In this document: positions 15,820 through 23,523 of the stretch, in pieces | Numbering within the stretch: position 1 is the stretch's first letter | Layout: each line of letters starts with the position of its first letter | IMG/VR virus record: IMGVR_UViG_3300042922_001475 | Location: 1-64,000 of that record | DNA: 64,000 nt | Source: a virus | Direction: 5' to 3' (one strand) | Notes under the pieces: model-generated | The model's database searches: none | Told to the model about the DNA's origin: nothing | What the model saw: the letters and a program-made list of their open reading frames with translations, nothing else | Program-made: the position numbers and the translations under genes

Positions 15820-16020
15820 CTATTTAGTAAACATAGGTATCAGACAGTCTATAGGTATACTCTTATAGAGTTCATCTGTTACCTTAATCATAGCCCACTT
15901 GTCGTTGACGTTTATAACCTCAACTATGAGACCATTCATACCACTAAACATCTTACGTCCCATTGGACTAAGATGACCAGTATATAGATCAATTCTTACT
16001 AAGTCACCTATGTTTATCAT
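15820..16020 (-). CDS. GDLV-FT family small protein, 66 aa
   Basis: MINIGDLVRIDLYTG ... CLIPMFTK, with GLIVEVINVNDKWAMIKV in the middle. Overlaps the next upstream paralog by 4 nt (ATGA). Confidence 0.87.
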   Translation of the reverse strand: MINIGDLVRIDLYTGHLSPMGRKMFSGMNGLIVEVINVNDKWAMIKVTDELYKSIPIDCLIPMFTK

Positions 16021-16271
16021 TTGGTGAATATTGATTCCAGTTCCGACTTAGCAAATACTATCGGAAGGGGATAATCAGGAAACTTAACTTGGATAGTCCC
16101 GGTCTGCTTGTTAAGCCTTACCACCTCTCCAATGTGACCCAATCGGGCTTCACGGATAGGTTGGATATATTTAATCCATCCAGACATACCCCTAGTCTGT
16201 TTGACTGGGAATGCCTTGAGGTAGGGCTTTACTTGCATAACGATGACTAAGTCACCAAGTTGATGTTTCAC
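16017..16271 (-). CDS. GDLV-FT family small protein, 84 aa
   Basis: MKHQLGDLVIVMQV ... KSELESIFTK. Contains GHIGEVVRLNKQTGTIQVKF, a clear SH3/KOW-like G-x-V pattern. Insert of about 20 residues compared with 66-aa members. Confidence 0.87.
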   Translation of the reverse strand: MKHQLGDLVIVMQVKPYLKAFPVKQTRGMSGWIKYIQPIREARLGHIGEVVRLNKQTGTIQVKFPDYPLPIVFAKSELESIFTK

Positions 16272-16274
16272 GTG

Positions 16275-16688
16275 TTACCAGAAGCAACCGTAGCCAGGAA
16301 CGTCACCCCAAGGTAACCAACTGACTAGATCGTCATCTACAATCTCGTATTCGAACGATGGGTCTATATGCTTTAAGATAGATAACCATAGCTGAGGAAG
16401 CGTATCTATGTCTACAGTGTAGTTCTCTTCTTCGTCATACTCTATATACTGATTCAGGTTGAATCCCTGATCTAATAGAATCTTAGCTATCTTACGTGGA
16501 ATAGAGTTATCTTCATAGTCTGAAGCTATCTCACCAATCCTAAAGCCTAGCTTAGTATTACACGACTTATGAATCTTGTCTAGCTGCTCTTTTGTCTTGT
16601 TAGTCTTGAATACAAAGGTGTCAGTCTTACCATGACCGTCATCTGAGTAGTCACCAATAGTTGATTTGTATGTGTACTTTAAATCCAT
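16275..16688 (-). CDS. hypothetical protein, 137 aa
   Basis: Start ATG 16688 (MDLKYTYKSTIGDYSDDGHG); a longer frame would cross the terminator. Acidic, Asp/Tyr-rich (YIEYDEEENYTVDIDTLPQL), ends WLPWGDVPGYGCFW. Not recognised. Confidence 0.75.
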   Translation of the reverse strand: MDLKYTYKSTIGDYSDDGHGKTDTFVFKTNKTKEQLDKIHKSCNTKLGFRIGEIASDYEDNSIPRKIAKILLDQGFNLNQYIEYDEEENYTVDIDTLPQLWLSILKHIDPSFEYEIVDDDLVSWLPWGDVPGYGCFW

Positions 16689-16696
16689 GTGTAACC

Positions 16697-16729
16697 AAAA
16701 TAAAAGGACACCCTCACGTGAGGGTGTCC
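16697..16729 (-). terminator. rho-independent terminator
   Basis: Minus strand GGACACCCTC-ACGT-GAGGGTGTCC, perfect, followed by TTTTATTTT. Confidence 0.95.
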
Positions 16730-16734
16730 ATAAG

Positions 16735-16806
16735 AGCACTTGAGGGGATTTGAACCCCTGACCTTCTGCATGGCAAGCAGACGCACTACCACTGTGCTAC
16801 AAGTGC
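16735..16806 (-). tRNA. tRNA-Gly(GCC)
   Basis: Acceptor GCACTTG/CAAGTGC, anticodon stem TCTGC/GCAGA with loop TTGCCAT, discriminator T. Confidence 0.93.
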
Positions 16807-16810
16807 ATAG

Positions 16811-16882
16811 CTCCCAGGACTGGGATCGAACCAGTGACCATCCGCTTAACAGGCGGACGCTCTACCGCTGAGCTACCTGGGA
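16811..16882 (-). tRNA. tRNA-Asn(GTT)
   Basis: Acceptor TCCCAGG/CCTGGGA, anticodon stem TCCGC/GCGGA with loop CTGTTAA, discriminator G. Confidence 0.93.
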
Positions 16883-16925
16883 TCACGTGAGCAGATAACT
16901 ACTCACAAATTTATAATACTATATG

Positions 16926-17702
16926 CTAGTCCGTGCTGTCAAGATAATCCAGAATTGGGGCAAGCCTAACATCTGGGATCTCTTGATCTATATGTATGAT
17001 AGACCTGATGGCCTTGGTGGCTTTCTTAAGCATAGGGTTGTATCCTTGCACAACAGTCTTCTTGCGGTAGAGGATACTACCTCTCTTCTTCCAGCCAGCA
17101 ACTTCATTGAAGTTAATAGCATGATGAACAAAGAGGTAATCGTTCTGCCACCCAACAGCTTTATTCTGCATACGGGAGGTGGCTTCACTATGGGTAGCTC
17201 CACCCATCACCAAACCCCAGAACACTAGAAGATTCCTACAGTTCTTGACTGAGTCTTCTATACGCCAATGTAGGTTCTCCTGTACATGCTGGCGAGTAGG
17301 CATGACAATAACTCTAGCATCAAAAGATGGATGCAGGTGTACGTATAGACTGTGCTCTAGCTCGAATCTAAGTATACTAGAGGCCTTGCCGGCCAGTACA
17401 GTTGCAATCTTCTCAGGACGCCTACCAAAGTATTGTGTATCTCTCTGGAAGACTAGAGTAATCTCATCTGATTGGGTATAGCCATAAGCTATCTCAGGGA
17501 CCTCTTCCATAAGAGTCTTAACGGTCTGTACCATACAATCTGAGAAGAACTTACTAAAAGGTTTCTCTATACCTAGCTCTTTGGTGAGCCTACTAAAACC
17601 TACACCATCTAGCCTAACCATTATGTACATATCGGGAAGCACTACATTATCTTTGTAGGCCTCAAACTTCTTCATACGAATATCTAGATCGGAATGTCCC
17701 AT
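16926..17702 (-). CDS. thg1: Thg1-like tRNA 3'-5' polymerase, 258 aa
   Basis: Family members add nucleotides to tRNA 5' ends in the 3'-5' direction. Eukaryotic Thg1 adds G-1 to tRNA-His; bacterial, archaeal and phage Thg1-like proteins repair 5'-truncated tRNAs by templated addition. Visible motifs: MVRLDGVGFSRLTK (first metal-binding Asp, about residue 32), GYTQSDEITLVF (second Asp with Glu, about 78-79), and HWRIEDSVKNCRNLLVFWGL typical of the middle of the fold. Length matches the family. It lies between tRNA-Asn and tRNA-Ile genes; no tRNA-His was seen in the window, which favours repair over His-specific G-1 addition. Confidence 0.95.
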   Translation of the reverse strand: MGHSDLDIRMKKFEAYKDNVVLPDMYIMVRLDGVGFSRLTKELGIEKPFSKFFSDCMVQTVKTLMEEVPEIAYGYTQSDEITLVFQRDTQYFGRRPEKIATVLAGKASSILRFELEHSLYVHLHPSFDARVIVMPTRQHVQENLHWRIEDSVKNCRNLLVFWGLVMGGATHSEATSRMQNKAVGWQNDYLFVHHAINFNEVAGWKKRGSILYRKKTVVQGYNPMLKKATKAIRSIIHIDQEIPDVRLAPILDYLDSTD

Positions 17703-17724
17703 TAGAATAAACCTCAGGGGATAG

Positions 17725-17796
17725 ACCCCATAGCAAGAATTGAACTTGGATCGGTCAGTTATAAGCTGACTGCTCTAACCATTGAGCTATATGGGG
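17725..17796 (-). tRNA. tRNA-Ile(TAT)
   Basis: Acceptor CCCCATA/TATGGGG, anticodon stem GTCAG/CTGAC with loop CTTATAA. Reads ATA directly, without the lysidine-modified CAT tRNA most bacteria use. Confidence 0.9.
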
Positions 17797-17826
17797 ATGA
17801 GCCTAGGACAGATGCCTAGGACAAAG

Positions 17827-18174
17827 TTAGAATGCTTTGGTAACCGTGAGAATATCCTGATACTTAGCATTGACGCTAGCAATCAGGTCATCACCCATAT
17901 AGGGCAAGTCAACATCGCGGTCCATTAGCTGTAGAGAGAACCCTTCATCACTAAGAAGGGTTTCGTCGTTAGCAATCCAAGCCTTATCAACTACGGCATG
18001 AAGCTGCTCAATCTCGCTAGCGGTCTGCTCTTCATCAAGATCATAGCTCTCGATCCTGGCAGTGATAGCATCTTTAAACTCTTGTTTAGTGGGGATACCA
18101 TTGAAAACGAAGATAGCGGTGAGGTCGTCTAGAATAGGACCAAAGGTTTCTAGGGACACGGTTAGGATTTTCAT
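17827..18174 (-). CDS. hypothetical acidic protein, 115 aa
   Basis: MKILTVSLETFGPILDDLTA; helical and acidic (YDLDEEQTASEIEQLHAVVD). Only AGAAAGAA upstream. Not recognised. Confidence 0.75.
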   Translation of the reverse strand: MKILTVSLETFGPILDDLTAIFVFNGIPTKQEFKDAITARIESYDLDEEQTASEIEQLHAVVDKAWIANDETLLSDEGFSLQLMDRDVDLPYMGDDLIASVNAKYQDILTVTKAF

Positions 18175-18185
18175 TATGTTCTTTC

Positions 18186-18422
18186 TTATTTAGTAAAGAC
18201 TACTTCATAGTCTTGTTCCCTGAAGTAGATATAGCTAACTCTACCAGAAGGGTCGTGAATGGCAACCATACGGTCTTCTTCCTCAAACCCGTGTAGACCT
18301 ATCCTGACTACTTCGTGTATTGATTGAGAGTCGTATATTGCTTTGTAGCCAGGTATATGTATCCAAGGATCTTCAGGTGCTTCAACCATAACGATCAAGT
18401 CACCTATCTTGGCTTTGTTCAT
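18186..18422 (-). CDS. GDLV-FT family small protein, 78 aa
   Basis: MNKAKIGDLIVMVE ... EQDYEVVFTK. N-terminus nearly identical to the array member at 28109 (MNKANIGDLIVI), so the two are recent relatives despite lying 10 kb apart. Confidence 0.87.
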   Translation of the reverse strand: MNKAKIGDLIVMVEAPEDPWIHIPGYKAIYDSQSIHEVVRIGLHGFEEEDRMVAIHDPSGRVSYIYFREQDYEVVFTK

Positions 18423-18716
18423 TTAAGATGTCTTACCATCGATAAAGTCCAGTGCAGCTAGGATTCTAGCCTTAGGGGTATCCTGCTTGAAGCGTTTGTC
18501 CTTGCCATCATTGATGTCGGCAATACCGGATAGAGTCTTAGTCCAGATGAGCCTATTAAGGGCTCTGGATTCGTCTGTATCGTTCATGGTCTTACGGGCA
18601 CCACAATGACCTAGAGCACAGAAGGCATTCTCTTTGAACTCATCTGTGAAAGATCCAACAGTCCACTGCTCATCAGGAATATCTTTAAACTTGTTTCTAA
18701 AGTAGTTAGTATCCAT
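18423..18716 (-). CDS. hypothetical protein, 97 aa
   Basis: Start ATG 18716 (MDTNYFRNKFKDIPDEQWTV). FCALGHCGARKTMNDTDES then RALNRLI and ARILAALDFIDGKTS. The C-terminal segment is a pattern often seen in DUF6197-type phage proteins, but this assignment is weak. Confidence 0.75.
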   Translation of the reverse strand: MDTNYFRNKFKDIPDEQWTVGSFTDEFKENAFCALGHCGARKTMNDTDESRALNRLIWTKTLSGIADINDGKDKRFKQDTPKARILAALDFIDGKTS

Positions 18717-18718
18717 AT

Positions 18719-19090
18719 TTAATCCCATAGTGAACAATAGTGCTTAGCGAATAAGTCTAGACCATTCTGTACACGTGCCCATAGGTCTGAACTGTATGTT
18801 CCCCACCTTTGCTCACCAGCTAGAAACTCATGAGCAAAGATCATCTCGTCTAACTTCTGCTCCCACTCTTCCATAGTCATACCTACAGGATAACCATGAA
18901 GATTATCTCTAAAGAGCTTGAGTCTAGGTAGGATTAGTTTAGATAGGGTTTGGTCCAGAGACCATAGATCTGAATCGTCCCAGCCACGTGTAAGTCTCTG
19001 AAAGAAGAAGGTTAGAGTCCTTCTATGTCTACGTGTCTTCTCATCTAGCCAGTCAGCTAGATTATAAGTCTTCTGATCTCCGGGGTCCAT
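18719..19090 (-). CDS. hypothetical protein, 123 aa
   Basis: MDPGDQKTYNLADWLDEKTR; all-helical with RGWDDSDLWSLDQTLSKLIL and HGYPVGMTMEEWEQKLDEMI. Homologous-looking proteins of about 120 aa with GWxDxDxWxLD are widespread in tailed phages; role unknown. Confidence 0.85.
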   Translation of the reverse strand: MDPGDQKTYNLADWLDEKTRRHRRTLTFFFQRLTRGWDDSDLWSLDQTLSKLILPRLKLFRDNLHGYPVGMTMEEWEQKLDEMIFAHEFLAGEQRWGTYSSDLWARVQNGLDLFAKHYCSLWD

Positions 19091-19091
19091 A

Positions 19092-19451
19092 TTAGTTAAG
19101 TGTTCCGTGAGTCTCTATAATGTCTACAGTTACCTTACAGGTATTCATATCTCCAGGGGAGGGATTCTCGTAGGTGATACGAGCTTTCACGTAGGTGATA
19201 TTAGCATGAGCAGCGTAGCACATAGTATCACTATCGTGAGTATCTACCATATCATCTACCATGTCTTGCTCGTCTGCTGAGCCCTCGTAGGCTTCTACAG
19301 TAAAGTTGCTCTCGTCACCCTCTATGTACTCATAGAGCCATACAGCTTTATTAATCTCAGCATCGTAGAGTATGTTAATAGCGTCATCACCAAAGTCCAT
19401 CTCTAGACTCTTGATGACTGCAGGATCGTTTTTAACTACCAATTTACCCAT
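19092..19451 (-). CDS. hypothetical protein, 119 aa
   Basis: MGKLVVKNDPAVIKSLEMDF; acidic beta-rich protein (VDDMVDTHDSDTMCYAAHAN). Overlaps the upstream gene by 16 nt. Confidence 0.75.
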   Translation of the reverse strand: MGKLVVKNDPAVIKSLEMDFGDDAINILYDAEINKAVWLYEYIEGDESNFTVEAYEGSADEQDMVDDMVDTHDSDTMCYAAHANITYVKARITYENPSPGDMNTCKVTVDIIETHGTLN

Positions 19452-19738
19452 AGTTTGATATCCTCTGGAAGATCTAAGTAATCATATAGTTGCTTAATGT
19501 AGGGTAACAGCTCTAATTCTTCAGACTGAAAGCAGTGAGCAAAGTTCTCCATCTCATAGATTCTATCCTTAAGATAGAACCCACGCATGGTACCGTTACC
19601 TACCTCACCATTACCCTCTACCCTACGAAATAGCCAATCATGTATTCTAACTGTAGGGACACCAGAGTCATATTTGAATAACTGGTTGACTGCGTTGGTT
19701 AAGTCTTCAGGAGTAATATATTGTACTGTTTTTACCAC
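19436..19738 (-). CDS. hypothetical protein, 100 aa
   Basis: MVKTVQYITPEDLTNAVNQL; helical, C-terminus YIKQLYDYLDLPEDIKLWVNW. One-nt overlap with the upstream gene. Confidence 0.75.
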   Translation of the reverse strand: MVKTVQYITPEDLTNAVNQLFKYDSGVPTVRIHDWLFRRVEGNGEVGNGTMRGFYLKDRIYEMENFAHCFQSEELELLPYIKQLYDYLDLPEDIKLWVNW

Positions 19739-19950
19739 TAGGCTACTACCAAAGGGTAGATAACATCCATGTCTACGATGTTACCAGCTACAGAAAATCT
19801 ATAGGATAGCAGTACATCTGCTAGTGTGTTGTAATCAGGATCAAGAGCTACTGTCTCATCACTGATTAGGGTCTCTACCTCTGCTCGGGCTACTTCTTTA
19901 GCAGTAGTAGTTAGCTCAGAGTAGTGATAAACTTCAATTGTGTATCTCAA
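19738..19950 (-). CDS. hypothetical protein, 70 aa
   Basis: MRYTIEVYHYSELTTTAKEV; resembles the central part of other phage proteins with (Y)xxEL.xxAKExA. Beta-alpha, ends DVIYPLVVA. Four-nt overlap with the next upstream gene. Confidence 0.75.
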   Translation of the reverse strand: MRYTIEVYHYSELTTTAKEVARAEVETLISDETVALDPDYNTLADVLLSYRFSVAGNIVDMDVIYPLVVA

Positions 19951-20138
19951 GTTAATTGTCTCTTAAAGTAATGATAGCCGTCAGCTAGGACGGCTACTAA
20001 CTCCCAGCCCTCTTCACCTAGCCAGTTAAGTTGCTCTTGAATAGAGCCACAGTCACAAGACCAGGAAGAGCAGTTACAAAGAGTGATGTGTTGGTGTTTG
20101 TACTCCCACCGGGGTAGCATATCTTGTTGTGTTCTCAT
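19947..20138 (-). CDS. DUF4177-like small protein, 63 aa
   Basis: RWEYKHQHITLCNC ... IQEQLNWLGEEGWELVAVLA followed by YHYFKRQLT. The pattern W-E-Y ... LN-x-LG-x-EGWELV is the signature of DUF4177, small bacterial and phage proteins of unknown function. A Cys-rich insert (CNCSSWSCDCG) is unusual and could bind metal. Confidence 0.85.
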   Translation of the reverse strand: MRTQQDMLPRWEYKHQHITLCNCSSWSCDCGSIQEQLNWLGEEGWELVAVLADGYHYFKRQLT

Positions 20139-20344
20139 ATTTGTTGAGAAGCTCCATCATCCTGGAAGATCTCAATATAATCCTGTAACCAAGGATCCAT
20201 GTTTAGAGTACCCAGTCCATCTTTAACCTGTTCCCAAGCTTTCTTAAGGCAAGATGAATACTCTTCCTCAGTCATATCCTTTAATGGGGTGTGATCCCCT
20301 ATTGTAACTGTTACGTCTACTTTTAATGTTATGTGTGTTTGCAT
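20135..20344 (-). CDS. hypothetical protein, 69 aa
   Basis: Start ATG 20344 (MQTHITLKVDVTVTIGDHTP), just after the terminator. Beta N-terminus, helical C-terminus. Overlaps next gene by 4 nt. Confidence 0.7.
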   Translation of the reverse strand: MQTHITLKVDVTVTIGDHTPLKDMTEEEYSSCLKKAWEQVKDGLGTLNMDPWLQDYIEIFQDDGASQQI

Positions 20345-20377
20345 AAAATAAAAGGACACCCCTAGGTGGGGTGTCCT
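20345..20377 (-). terminator. rho-independent terminator
   Basis: Minus strand AGGACACCCC/GGGGTGTCCT stem followed by TTTTATTTTA, between tRNA-Val and the 69-aa gene. Nearly the same stem sequence as the terminator at 16697. Confidence 0.93.
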
Positions 20378-20381
20378 ATAG

Positions 20382-20453
20382 TCGGCAATCCCGGATTCGA
20401 ACCGGGAACCTTCTCCGTGTAAAGGAGCTGCGCTACCGTTGCGCCAATCGCCG
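20382..20453 (-). tRNA. tRNA-Val(TAC)
   Basis: Acceptor CGGCGAT/ATTGCCG, anticodon loop TTTACAC on stem CTCC/GGAG, T-arm CCCGG/CCGGG, discriminator A. Confidence 0.88.
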
Positions 20454-20543
20454 AAATGGGAATACTTCATCAGTTCCTTTGATAATGGAGGTCGTTCTCC
20501 GACTGTGACGGTCCTTGCGGAACCTGATTCCCGTTTATAGACT

Positions 20544-20711
20544 CTATGAGTCTACATCTTTGAGTTGATCTTCTTCTTGATCAACCAATCTTTGTTCTTG
20601 TCTGTTATGAGCTTTACCACCATCATAGGATGTAGGGAATACAGCATCATCATAACCACAGGGGATAATCTTACGACGTGTACTAGTTCTCTTCTTCTTG
20701 AAGTGGGCCAT
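20544..20711 (-). CDS. hypothetical protein, 55 aa
   Basis: ATG 20711 with AAGGACT upstream, inside the end of the 89-aa gene. MAHFKKKRTSTRRKIIPCGY then acidic tail (VDQEEDQLKDVDS). Basic head, acidic tail; not recognised. Confidence 0.6.
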   Translation of the reverse strand: MAHFKKKRTSTRRKIIPCGYDDAVFPTSYDGGKAHNRQEQRLVDQEEDQLKDVDS

Positions 20712-20952
20712 CAGTATTCAAGTCCTTAATCTCTTCAATTATAAAGTCTCTGACTTTGGCCCTGACCTTTTGATGTCCTGCTCTCTTGGTTCCCTTGCGG
20801 GCTCTCCTGTAGCATTTCTCACCAGGTCCGTGGTGTACCATGTCCCAGCCATTACCTTCGACCTCTAGTTGTTTATCTAGAATGTCTTTCTTCATGAAGG
20901 TATGTTCGTGAGACTGATCGTCTTTAAAATCTCTTTGATGATTAGTCTTCAT
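20683..20952 (-). CDS. hypothetical basic protein, 89 aa
   Basis: MKTNHQRDFKDDQSHEHTFM; strongly basic middle (CYRRARKGTKRAGHQKVRAK), acidic tail. Possibly nucleic-acid binding. Confidence 0.7.
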   Translation of the reverse strand: MKTNHQRDFKDDQSHEHTFMKKDILDKQLEVEGNGWDMVHHGPGEKCYRRARKGTKRAGHQKVRAKVRDFIIEEIKDLNTDGPLQEEEN

Positions 20953-20967
20953 AGTGTTACCTATTAG

Positions 20968-21040
20968 TCTGGGCGGTAGGACTCGAACCTACGACCTCCG
21001 CGTTCCAAACACGGCTTTCTACCGACTGAAGTACGCCCAG
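20968..21040 (-). tRNA. tRNA-Pro(TGG)
   Basis: Acceptor CTGGGCG/CGCCCAG, anticodon stem CCGTG/CGCGG with loop TTTGGAA, discriminator A. Preceded on the transcript by a GAGCCCC/GGGGCTC hairpin (21045-21064). Confidence 0.92.
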
Positions 21041-21076
21041 TTATGAGCCCCACTTACGGGGCTCTAAGTTATATTA

Positions 21077-21529
21077 CTACCAATCTACTAGTGTGTCAAC
21101 TAGTGATTCGATCTGTTTACGTGTATCCTCGGGAAGAGACAGTTCAACAGCCTTGCTGTGTTCAACCCACTTAAAGGGCTCCAGTACAGGCTGTTGGCGT
21201 AGGTCATCACTTACATATAGTACATAAGTGAAGTCTTCAGCTTTCCTCTTCTCGATGTGTTGGAAGACTGTAATCGGTGTCGGTAGGTGAGTAGCTCTGT
21301 CAGAGACTGTATGTGTCTGGAATGTAATAACCAGACCAGTCTCTTCTTGAATCTCACGTTGGAGAGCCTCGTGAAGAAGCTCTCCATGCTCTACGTGTCC
21401 TCCCGGTCCCACCCATTCACCGTTAAGCTTAGGGTGTTCATGTAGAAGGATCTCTGTCTTACCGTCAGATCTCTCATACACCAAGAGAGCTGATACAGTC
21501 CTTACTAGTTCTAGTGTTCCTTCTTGCAT
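21077..21529 (-). CDS. Nudix hydrolase, 150 aa
   Basis: Start ATG 21529 (MQEGTLELVRTVSALLVYER). The Nudix box GGHVEHGELLHEALQREIQE followed by ETGL matches G-x5-E-x7-REU-x-EE-x-GU at about residues 37-60. Hydrolyses a nucleoside diphosphate linked to X; substrate unknown. Position next to the NAD salvage genes suggests NAD(P), ADP-ribose or a nucleotide damage product. Overlaps the end of the 48-aa gene. Confidence 0.92.
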   Translation of the reverse strand: MQEGTLELVRTVSALLVYERSDGKTEILLHEHPKLNGEWVGPGGHVEHGELLHEALQREIQEETGLVITFQTHTVSDRATHLPTPITVFQHIEKRKAEDFTYVLYVSDDLRQQPVLEPFKWVEHSKAVELSLPEDTRKQIESLVDTLVDW

Positions 21530-21657
21530 ACGGTGCAACGCTTCTTAGGAGGGTTGTCCGCAGTCTCGTTCATAACTCGCTGACCCTTACCGTAGAGAGC
21601 ATCCTGGCCCTCATTCGAACAAGAGCAGCTACGAACCAAAGTCTTCTGTGCAGCCAT
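21511..21657 (-). CDS. small zinc-ribbon-like protein, 48 aa
   Basis: MAAQKTLVRSCSCSNEGQDA ... KKRCTVCKKEH: CxC near residue 11 and CxxC near 41 can make one zinc site. AAAGGTTG precedes ATG 21657. Ends inside the Nudix gene. Confidence 0.65.
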   Translation of the reverse strand: MAAQKTLVRSCSCSNEGQDALYGKGQRVMNETADNPPKKRCTVCKKEH

Positions 21658-21668
21658 ATTAGCAACCT

Positions 21669-21875
21669 TTACTTAGTAAATAAAACTTGTACACTGTCTT
21701 CGATAATTCTGTAGTTATAGCCTGCTAGTCCCAAATATCAGGTACCATCGATTGCAACAAATATGTCATCGACTTCAGCTATAGCGTTTAAGTTGATAGT
21801 CCAGTAGTCTACCCAGTACTTCGGGTGTCCATCAGGAACCTTAATTACTTGGATAATATCTCCGACCTGAATCAT
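21669..21875 (-). pseudogene. GDLV-FT family gene interrupted by in-frame TGA
   Basis: MIQVGDIIQVIKVPDGHPKY ... FVAIDGT, then TGA at codon 46, then YLGLAGYNYRIIEDSVQVLF and TK before TAA. Both halves fit the family, including the terminal FTK. Either a nonsense mutation or a readthrough site; other genes here use TGA as a normal stop. Start overlaps the upstream paralog by 4 nt. Confidence 0.7.
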
Positions 21876-22114
21876 TGGGTGAATACCACTTTGAGAGCTT
21901 TAGAGGGTACAGCATACCTACCAAGATCATACCACATCCAGTCATGGTCCCCTCGGAAAGGGGTTCCCATGACTTCGAAGATGGTAGTATTGGCATGCTC
22001 AGTGATCCACTCATAGTACTCGGTGTACATTGAGTAGCCTACTGGGTATTCAGTAATGTATACCAGATCGCCTTTACGTGGCTCTTGCTCTGATGTTTGC
22101 GAATGTGTCGTCAA
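21872..22114 (-). CDS. GDLV-FT family small protein, 80 aa
   Basis: MTTHSQTSEQEPRKGDLVYI ... SKALKVVFTQ. Its first 41 nt overlap the end of the nadV-like gene, so it is translationally tied to NAD salvage. Confidence 0.83.
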   Translation of the reverse strand: MTTHSQTSEQEPRKGDLVYITEYPVGYSMYTEYYEWITEHANTTIFEVMGTPFRGDHDWMWYDLGRYAVPSKALKVVFTQ

Positions 22115-23447
22115 CTAGGAGTTTACCGTTCTCGTATACTGTCTGCATGAGACTACCTGGATTCAGGTGACCATCGAAGGGATCAACCTGGGTAGTAAGA
22201 GGACCATTACCGTAGTCCACTAGATCCAGACGGCCTCTCTTGGACTTCTTGCCAGGATCGGTCACAGGCTCTTTGTAGACATCGATGTACTCACCATTGG
22301 CACGGATAAGAGAACACTTCATTGCGAACTTCTGAGTGTCTCTGTCTACCTTCTGTAGAAGAGCACCACCCATACCGAAAGCAATATTGTCTGCAGAATA
22401 GCCGTTAAGAGCCAGCGTATTGAGAATCCTGTGGATGCTATCATACTCGACTCCATCACCCTGAATAACTCTGACCTGAGGAGGAAGGACCTTGTAGCCC
22501 TTGGAGTTGATCGTGGTACCAAACTGCTGGTCTAGAAGCTTAATGACACGCAACACCACAGTAGCAGGATCACCGCTATCGGGACGAATAACCAAGGTCC
22601 CTTCTCTTGACAGGACTTGATTTTTGAGGGCTCCGCCCCAAATGTTTTCAACACAGTTGAAGATATCGTATGAGTCAGATACACAAGCGACAAGACCAGT
22701 AGGGAACTGATCAAGCATGTTTCTACATGCATCTAGCTCATTAGCCCTTCCCCACGACGTAATACTCGAATGTTCAGAGGCTGGAATGGAGAAACCTGCC
22801 ATGTCCTCAGAGTAGTACTCAGAAGCGTACAGGAGGGCAGGGATGGTGTCAGAGCCCATGAAGTTGACCAGATGGGCCATACCGCCAATACCGGCGCTCT
22901 CTTGGGACGAGACTCCGCGTGAACCAAAATCGTGTAGCTTGAAAAGCAGTCCGTCAGTCGAATCACAGGTCATCTCCATGTACTTACGGATAAGACCTTT
23001 GATCTTATACGAGGTGGTGGCAACGGTGATGGGGTACCAGACACGAAGCAACATGGTCTCAAGCCAGGACACGATCCAGAAGAACTCAGGGTCGGTCGAC
23101 TCGATGGACATCATGATGTTGCTGGTCTTGAGAACGGTACCTTCGGGGACAGCTCTGATCTTCACAGGGAACTGACCACTGTACTTATAGTACATGTCGC
23201 CCCAGCCTGCTTCATTAAAGGGGATACCGTGAGCTTTACAGAGATCGCGCATCTTAGCAACGTCCTCAAGCTTAAAGCCCTTCATGACGTACTCTTTGAG
23301 GATGTACTGCAGACCGAAGAAGACGGTCTCATCGTACTTGCCACCACGTGACTCGATGTACGAGAACATGTAGTCGGTACCAGGAGGGTACTGCATGTAG
23401 TGCGAAGGCTTGTAGGAATCTGTATCGAATACAGGTGAAAGTTTCAT
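22074..23447 (-). CDS. nadV: nicotinamide phosphoribosyltransferase, 457 aa
   Basis: Makes NMN from nicotinamide and PRPP. Near full family length. Visible: DTDSYKPSHYMQYPPGT at the N-terminus, YIESRGG, FKLHDFGSRGVSSQESAGIG (phosphate/substrate loop), FSIPASEHSSI with the His that is phosphorylated in human NAMPT, GTLVIRPDSGDPATVV, and VIQGDGVEYDSI. GGAGG lies 10 bases before ATG 23447. Pairs with the NMN adenylyltransferase gene just upstream to give a two-step NAD synthesis route. Such phage routes are known to restore NAD depleted by host defence systems; that role is inference here. Confidence 0.97.
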   Translation of the reverse strand: MKLSPVFDTDSYKPSHYMQYPPGTDYMFSYIESRGGKYDETVFFGLQYILKEYVMKGFKLEDVAKMRDLCKAHGIPFNEAGWGDMYYKYSGQFPVKIRAVPEGTVLKTSNIMMSIESTDPEFFWIVSWLETMLLRVWYPITVATTSYKIKGLIRKYMEMTCDSTDGLLFKLHDFGSRGVSSQESAGIGGMAHLVNFMGSDTIPALLYASEYYSEDMAGFSIPASEHSSITSWGRANELDACRNMLDQFPTGLVACVSDSYDIFNCVENIWGGALKNQVLSREGTLVIRPDSGDPATVVLRVIKLLDQQFGTTINSKGYKVLPPQVRVIQGDGVEYDSIHRILNTLALNGYSADNIAFGMGGALLQKVDRDTQKFAMKCSLIRANGEYIDVYKEPVTDPGKKSKRGRLDLVDYGNGPLTTQVDPFDGHLNPGSLMQTVYENGKLLVDDTFANIRARAT

Positions 23448-23523
23448 TGTTATTGATCCTCCGTGGATTATGTTTATTACTACCCTACCTGGGTAGATTT
23501 ATTTAGTAAAGATGTCTTTGATC

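Noticed and set aside
23448-23523. Remnant ending DIFTK of another GDLV-FT gene between nadV and the 65-aa gene
   Set aside because: Only about 15 codons in frame, no start or GDLV motif; too short to support.
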